From NCBI GenBank assembly GCA_015055945.1, contig SVHH01000002.1, positions 1-64,000 on the forward strand: DNA of 64,000 nucleotides. The letters run 5' to 3'. Positions 58,639-64,000 of the stretch are shown in pieces; the first letter of the stretch is position 1, and every line of letters begins with the position of its first letter. The notes beneath the pieces are model-generated. The model made no database searches and was not told the origin of the DNA. It saw only the letters and a program-made list of their open reading frames with translations. Made by a program: the position numbers and the translations under genes. This stretch comes from Clostridiales bacterium (GTDB lineage: Bacteria; Bacillota; Clostridia; Christensenellales; Borkfalkiaceae).

Positions 58639-59618
58639 TATATCGCAATTACTAAGTTTTCTATATAATCTTTGCCAACTGCTTTCTTCTTACAGTTTCC
58701 TTTTTTAGCACGGGTGCATTTGTAATAGCGGTATTGTTTTGAAGTGCGGCTCGTGCCAATTTCTCCAACCATAAACGCTCCACAGTGTCCGCAGAAAAGT
58801 TTGGTCGTTAGAAGATAATCGTCTTCCGCGCGGTGCATTGCCGGCGATTTTTTATTTCTTGCCATACGGCTTTGCGCCATTTCAAAAGTTTCTTTATCGA
58901 TAAGAGCAGGAATACCGTTTTCGAGAAGAACGTCGCCAAATTTATATTCGCCTATGTATTTACGATTAGTTAATATTCGATAAACCGAATTGTAGTTGAG
59001 TGGATAGTTACGATTTTTAATACCTCGCTCAGACATAATCTTTACAATATCCGTTACCTTTTTGCCGTCCACGTAAAGAGAATAAATCTCTTTTACGATA
59101 AGTGCAATCGTTTCGTCTATTTGATAATGGTCGTCATCGTCAACATAATAACCAAAAGGAGCACGCACGCCGTTAGCTTTTGCTTTTAAGGCGTTATCCG
59201 TCATACCGCGCTTAACTTTTTCAGCAAGTTCCGCAGAGTAGTATTCGGCATAGCCTTCTAATAACGATTCAAGAAGTATTCCGCTTGCATCTTCGGAAAT
59301 CTTTTCGGTAGCCGATATAACCCTAACGCCGTTTTTCTTTAATAACGCTTTATATCTTGCCGAGTCATAACGATTACGGGCAAAACGGTCTAACTTCCAC
59401 ACGATAACGGTATCAAAAACAGACTTATAACTGTCTTTAATCATACGTTGGAACTCAGGGCGATTATCGGTTTTAGCAGAGAAAGCACGGTCAATATACT
59501 CGCCGATAATCGTTATTCCGTTGTATTCAGCAAACTTTTTGCATTCACGGAGCTGACCATCGATAGATTCTTCACGTTGGTTATCGGAAGAATATCGTGC
59601 ATAAATTACAGCTCTCAT
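58638..59618 (-). CDS. serine recombinase (N-terminal catalytic, recombinase and zinc-ribbon parts)
   Basis: MRAVIYARYSSDNQREESIDGQLREC, WKLDRFARNRYD, CGHCGAFM. Confidence 0.88.
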   Translation of the reverse strand: MRAVIYARYSSDNQREESIDGQLRECKKFAEYNGITIIGEYIDRAFSAKTDNRPEFQRMIKDSYKSVFDTVIVWKLDRFARNRYDSARYKALLKKNGVRVISATEKISEDASGILLESLLEGYAEYYSAELAEKVKRGMTDNALKAKANGVRAPFGYYVDDDDHYQIDETIALIVKEIYSLYVDGKKVTDIVKIMSERGIKNRNYPLNYNSVYRILTNRKYIGEYKFGDVLLENGIPALIDKETFEMAQSRMARNKKSPAMHRAEDDYLLTTKLFCGHCGAFMVGEIGTSRTSKQYRYYKCTRAKKGNCKKKAVGKDYIENLVIAI

Positions 59619-59623
59619 TTATT

Positions 59624-60208
59624 TTACTCCTTTATAATTTTGTCAAACTTTGAAATAAAATCCATCTTTTCACAGTCGGCATTTTTTATAATAATTTTTT
59701 TCTTGAAGAATCTACCATAAAATGTTAGTATTATTTGTTTTATGTTTTCATCATTTTTCATATTTAGATTTTCAAAAAAGAAAGGTAAAATACGTATATT
59801 GTCTTGGTCTGCAAAAATCGCACGATTTGTATTCATATTGAAGCCATCAGGGAAACAAAATATATGCTTATTAGGCGGTTGTTCTGTATCACCATAACCT
59901 AACCCACCTTCATATAATTTCGCCTTATGTTTTGCTCCATTTTTTAATTTAAGTACACAATTAATCTCTTTAGGAAAAAATGGGTACTTATATACAAATA
60001 AATTCAACGCCATTATAAAGACCATTCCACCTTTAGTCGTTGAAACCCCATTATTCTTAAAAGTAGCAGACGCATTATAAACAAAATGCTTATCTAAATA
60101 GACAAAGTGAATCTTTCGAAATAAATTTAATGTAAGTTCAATTAATACGGGAAGCCATGCTAAAGCACCAACAAGTGCTAGCCAATTAGCAGATAAAAAT
60201 TCTTTCAT
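59624..60208 (-). CDS. hypothetical membrane-anchored protein
   Basis: N-term TM, no family recognised. Confidence 0.6.
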   Translation of the reverse strand: MKEFLSANWLALVGALAWLPVLIELTLNLFRKIHFVYLDKHFVYNASATFKNNGVSTTKGGMVFIMALNLFVYKYPFFPKEINCVLKLKNGAKHKAKLYEGGLGYGDTEQPPNKHIFCFPDGFNMNTNRAIFADQDNIRILPFFFENLNMKNDENIKQIILTFYGRFFKKKIIIKNADCEKMDFISKFDKIIKE

Positions 60209-60234
60209 TGTTTTTCTCCTTTGTTTCCTTTATT

Positions 60235-61485
60235 TTAATTTTCCAAACTGTTTTCTTCTAGTAAGAAATCAAATAAGTTCAATATCAAAACGCCGTCGTC
60301 GTTGTAATGCGTCTTAATAGCATCCTTTACAATGATAATTTTCTTAAACGAGTCGTTTATACGAGTAAGCGAGTTTTGTTCTTGTAGCATTTTTTCTCTA
60401 TCGGGGATAGAGAACGCCGATTGAATATAATAGCGTTTGTCTGCTTTGTTGCATACAAAGTCAACTTCTGCTTGAACTCTAACCGACTTGCCGTCAACCG
60501 CCTTGCTATATTCCACAACTCCCACGTCAAGATTAAAGCCCATAATTTTAAGCTCGTTATAAATAACGTTCTCCATAATATGCGTTTCTTCATATTGGCG
60601 GAAGTTAAGCCTTGCATTGCGCAACCCCATATCGGTAAAATAATACTTAGACGGAGTATTGATATACTTTTTGCCTTTAATATCGTAACGCTTTGACTGC
60701 GCTATCAAATAAGAATCTACTAAATATTTCAAGTAATTGTTAATCGTGTCAGGGTGAAGTGAAACTTGCTTTACACTCTTAAACGTATCAGACAACTTTT
60801 TAGGATTAGTGAGCGAACCTATTGAAGAGGAAAGAATATCCAAAAGTTCTGCAAGTTCAGCGTCATTACGAATTTTATGACGTTCTTTAATATCCGTTAA
60901 ATAAGTTTCTTCAAAAATATTCTTAAGATAAGCGACCTTATCTTCATCCGTTTTATATTCTAAAATTTTAGGAAGTCCACCGTAAAGACAATATTGTTTC
61001 CAAGCTTCTTCCTTTGAGCCGTCGTAAACGGAATAAAACTCTTTGAAGGAAAGCGGCGAAACGTGAATTTCATCTCCACGTCCACGAAACTCAGTAATTA
61101 TATCCTTTGACAAGAATTTCGCATTGCTTCCCGTTACGTAAGTATCAGCGTTTTTAATATGCAAGAAACTATTAAGCACGTCCTCAAATTCGTCCACAAA
61201 CTGAACTTCGTCAAGAAGAATATAATACGGTTTATCGTCAATTATTTGCTCGTGAACATAATCGCATAATTCATCAGGATTGCGATATTTCTTATTCTTT
61301 CTATCATCTAAAGCAAGTTTAATGATATGACTATCGTCAACACCTTGTTCTTTCAAATACTTGTAGAACAGCTCAAAAAGTAAATAGGATTTACCACAAC
61401 GGCGAATGCCCGTTATTACTTTTACTAAACCATTATGCTGTCTATCAATCAATTTTCTTAAATAAGCATCTCTTTTAATTTCCAT
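60235..61485 (-). CDS. AAA-family ATP-binding protein (AAA_14/DUF4143-like)
   Basis: ITGIRRCGKSYLLFELF Walker A, YYILLDEVQ Walker B, TGSNAKFLS. Confidence 0.9.
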   Translation of the reverse strand: MEIKRDAYLRKLIDRQHNGLVKVITGIRRCGKSYLLFELFYKYLKEQGVDDSHIIKLALDDRKNKKYRNPDELCDYVHEQIIDDKPYYILLDEVQFVDEFEDVLNSFLHIKNADTYVTGSNAKFLSKDIITEFRGRGDEIHVSPLSFKEFYSVYDGSKEEAWKQYCLYGGLPKILEYKTDEDKVAYLKNIFEETYLTDIKERHKIRNDAELAELLDILSSSIGSLTNPKKLSDTFKSVKQVSLHPDTINNYLKYLVDSYLIAQSKRYDIKGKKYINTPSKYYFTDMGLRNARLNFRQYEETHIMENVIYNELKIMGFNLDVGVVEYSKAVDGKSVRVQAEVDFVCNKADKRYYIQSAFSIPDREKMLQEQNSLTRINDSFKKIIIVKDAIKTHYNDDGVLILNLFDFLLEENSLEN

Positions 61486-61817
61486 AATACACCTTATTAG
61501 ATTATTTTGCTTTTACATGCAAAAATTTTCAATAATATTGTACCTCACTAATTTATAAAAGTCAATACTATATGACATTTAAATTAGAAAAAGATTGTAG
61601 AAACTGCAAAAATTTTCAATAGAACAGCTTGTTTACTATATTGTATCATAAAAAATATGACATGTACAGACATATTTACAGAAATTTAAGCGCAATTTCA
61701 TAACGAGTTGTAATTATATTGGATTTTTGTTATAATATTATGCACAAACTCAAATCGCATAAAAAGTCAAGAATTTTATACTGATTCTAAGTATAATAAA
61801 ATCGCGGAGGTTAAGAA

Positions 61818-62735
61818 ATGGATTGGATAGAAAGTTTACAAAACGCGATTAATTATATCGAAGAAAATATTACCGAAAAGATTGAATATGAAGAAGTGGC
61901 TAAGCGCGCGTATTCATCAACTTTTCATTTTCAAAGAGTGTTCGGGATAATGTGCGGTTTTACTCTTGGCGAATATATCCGTAAAAGAAAACTAACGCTT
62001 GCAGGAAGCGATTTATTAAGCAAGAAAATGAAAGTTATTGACGTGGCTTTCAAATACGGCTATGAATCGCCTGAAAGTTTTTCCCGCGCATTTTATAAAT
62101 TTCACGGTATAATGCCGTCGCAAGTGAAAAACGGTAGTTCCTTAAAATCCTTTTCTCGTCTTTCTGTTAAATTTGATCTGATTGGAGGAACCGAAATGAA
62201 CTACAAGATTGAAGAAAAACCTGAAATTATTTTAGTTGGCTACAAAAAACGATTTACGGGTATTCCTTACGGCGAAGAGCGCGTAAAACAAGAAGAAGCG
62301 TTTCTAACGTCAACACGCGCTAAACAATGGCTTTTAATTGGTGCGTCTTGTGATTATTCTACCGATTATATGGTAATCAAAAACATCGCTGACGACGGTT
62401 ATGATTTTTACGTTGCGTATGAATTAGACGAATGGACAAGGAAAGAATTTTTTAATCCTAAAGTGACAGGCGTTGATTTTATGGACAAAATGGGGTTTGA
62501 AACGGTTGTTATTCCTAAACAAACTTACGTTGTTTTTGAAACCGAAAAGAAAAAGCGCCCAATTGCAGATTATACCGAATTAAGAAAGAAAATCGTTACT
62601 GAATGGTTGCCAACAACGAATTATGTTTTTACAAATAAGCCCGAAGTTGTTGCCATGCATTGGCGTCCTAATGGTGAATGGGCAAAGGAAAGATATATAG
62701 AGATTTGTTTGCCGATAGAAAAGAAACCAACATAA
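61818..62735 (+). CDS. AraC-family regulator with GyrI-like/effector-binding C-terminal domain
   Basis: IEENITEKIEYEEVAKRAYSSTFHFQRVFGIMCGFTLGEYIRKRKL; C-term effector-binding pattern. Confidence 0.9.
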   Translation: MDWIESLQNAINYIEENITEKIEYEEVAKRAYSSTFHFQRVFGIMCGFTLGEYIRKRKLTLAGSDLLSKKMKVIDVAFKYGYESPESFSRAFYKFHGIMPSQVKNGSSLKSFSRLSVKFDLIGGTEMNYKIEEKPEIILVGYKKRFTGIPYGEERVKQEEAFLTSTRAKQWLLIGASCDYSTDYMVIKNIADDGYDFYVAYELDEWTRKEFFNPKVTGVDFMDKMGFETVVIPKQTYVVFETEKKKRPIADYTELRKKIVTEWLPTTNYVFTNKPEVVAMHWRPNGEWAKERYIEICLPIEKKPT

Positions 62736-62761
62736 AAATCATATAAAATGACAAATAGATA

Positions 62762-62789
62762 GGCAGATGTTTATTCTTAAACATCTGCC
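62762..62789. terminator. terminator
   Basis: GGCAGATGTTTATTCTTAAACATCTGCC. Confidence 0.75.
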
Positions 62790-62866
62790 ATTCTTTTAAA
62801 TTTTTTATAATATATAACACAAGTTGTCATATTTACTATGATAAAATAACGTCAAGGTGTATTAGG

Positions 62867-63489
62867 ATGAAAAAAAGTGTTCAAATCCACGCAAAAGACG
62901 TGATGTGTTATCAAGAAAATGAAAAATATTACTTAAAACGCTTTCCGAAGCGAGCAAAAATGGAAGGGATAGTTTACTATTTTCAAAAGATAAACTGTGT
63001 GCAAAGGAATTGTTTGACGGACAACTCGTAAAACTTCAAACCGAAATATGAAAAGAAGTTGGACAAAAGTACGGCTTGGAACGTGGCAAGTCAGGAAACG
63101 GCGTTGAGCATTTATCTACCGCCGAATACAAGGCGAAAAAGATTTTAGAAGAAGCCGAAAACAAGAAGGCGGAAACGGAAGATTATACTGAAGCGTTAAC
63201 ACAAGCCGAAAACGGTGAATTTGCTTGGTCGAAAGGCGGACTAAAAAAGCAAATCGTTGCACTAACGGCAGAAAACGCTGACCTAAAAAAGCGGTTAGAT
63301 ACGTCAATGGGCGAGGTTTTAGAACTTGACAAGGAAAACAAAGAACTGAAAGAATACAAGGTAAAAACTTCGATAGCGCTTACCGTATTAGACCGCTTAA
63401 AGCAAGAACACCCCGAAACTTATCGGGAAGTAATTTCGCAAAAGAAAAAGCCCACTACAAGCGAGAAGAAAAATTGGTGGACAAAGTAA
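62867..63489 (+). pseudogene. decayed MobV/Pre-type plasmid mobilisation relaxase C-terminal remnant
   Basis: LSEASKNGRDSLLFSKDKLCAKELFDGQLVKLQTEI*KEVGQKYGLERGKSGNGVEHLSTAEYKAKK with in-frame TGA. Confidence 0.65.
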
Positions 63490-63685
63490 TTCCGTTGTAG
63501 TCGAGAACGGATAGAAATTAAGGTTTTATTAAAGATTTGGTGCGACTTAGAATGACAATACGCGAACGATAGATACAAAGTCGCAGATGACAAGAGAAAA
63601 TAAAACGAACACACGAGAGGACGTGTAAAGGAGGAATCCATTTAGGAAACAATTTTGAAAGGGAGAATGATAAACTATAATTTTA

Positions 63686-63868
63686 ATGGCAAGAAAGCGC
63701 AAGAACACTACGGGACTGCCCGACTCGGAACTCGATTCTATTGCAAGAGTTTTATACTCTTCTATAATAGAATATTGTAATTCCGAAAAGGGTAAAAAAG
63801 ATTATGCTGAATGGCAAAAACAACGACAATTTAATATTAAAAATCAAAAAAATGTAGCTCCGTTGTAA
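63686..63868 (+). CDS. small hypothetical protein
   Basis: 60-aa charged ORF, 3' of mobilisation remnant. Confidence 0.5.
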   Translation: MARKRKNTTGLPDSELDSIARVLYSSIIEYCNSEKGKKDYAEWQKQRQFNIKNQKNVAPL

Positions 63869-63914
63869 TCATAGGAGCATTGTATATGAAGTTTTAGACC
63901 GCAAGAGGCGGTAG

Positions 63915-63950
63915 AAAAGCGGTGAGGATTAGTTTCCTCACCGCTTTTTT
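63915..63950. terminator. terminator
   Basis: AAAAGCGGTGAGGATTAGTTTCCTCACCGCTTTTTT. Confidence 0.85.
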
Positions 63951-64000
63951 CTTATTTACTTACAATCACGCCTGTTCCAATAGATGTCGTTTGCTTTATA

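Noticed and set aside
1-64000. rRNA and tRNA genes
   Set aside because: No recognisable rRNA core sequence or tRNA cloverleaf/TpsiC motif was found by eye; tRNAscan-SE would be needed to exclude fully.

Overview
Low-GC window that reads like a gut Clostridia/Firmicutes chromosome (inferred from gene content only). Most genes are on the minus strand. From left to right: (1) a partial small CDS with a periodic palindromic operator-like array; (2) a complete shikimate/Phe-Tyr operon (aroF-tyrA-aroB-aroA-aroC-pheA-aroE/K fusion-aroQ); (3) housekeeping genes (icd, ddl, murF-like, tsaB/tsaE, an FMN-riboswitch-controlled RibU-like gene, rsfS, nadD-yqeK, yhbY, obgE, nth, ctp, msmK-like, TPP-riboswitch-controlled thiT-like, thiN, upp-uraA, rpsF-ssb-rpsR, cca, dgkB-like, ABC exporter, plsC, degV/dhaL); (4) from about 52.7 kb an accessory region with two damaged serine recombinases, a HigB-HigA-SecB toxin-antitoxin-chaperone cassette, an AAA/DUF4143-like ATPase and a decayed MobV-type relaxase. 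The strongest discovery is a previously unlisted 20-aa leader ORF, MKLYNSYFYFYFNRSSLISR, upstream of the aro operon. It sits between a consensus promoter and an intrinsic terminator, and has a convincing alternative antiterminator, so it looks like a ribosome-mediated Phe/Tyr attenuator. Other notable items: the TAC cassette with its operator; two related families of roughly 125-130 bp terminal-inverted-repeat elements, one with a covarying internal hairpin, inserted inside regulated 5'UTRs; the 43-bp-period palindrome array with one copy inside a promoter spacer; and an XRE/lipoprotein divergon with three TATAGCCCA operators. No rRNA, tRNA or CRISPR array was recognised. All assignments are from reading the sequence; no database search was run.
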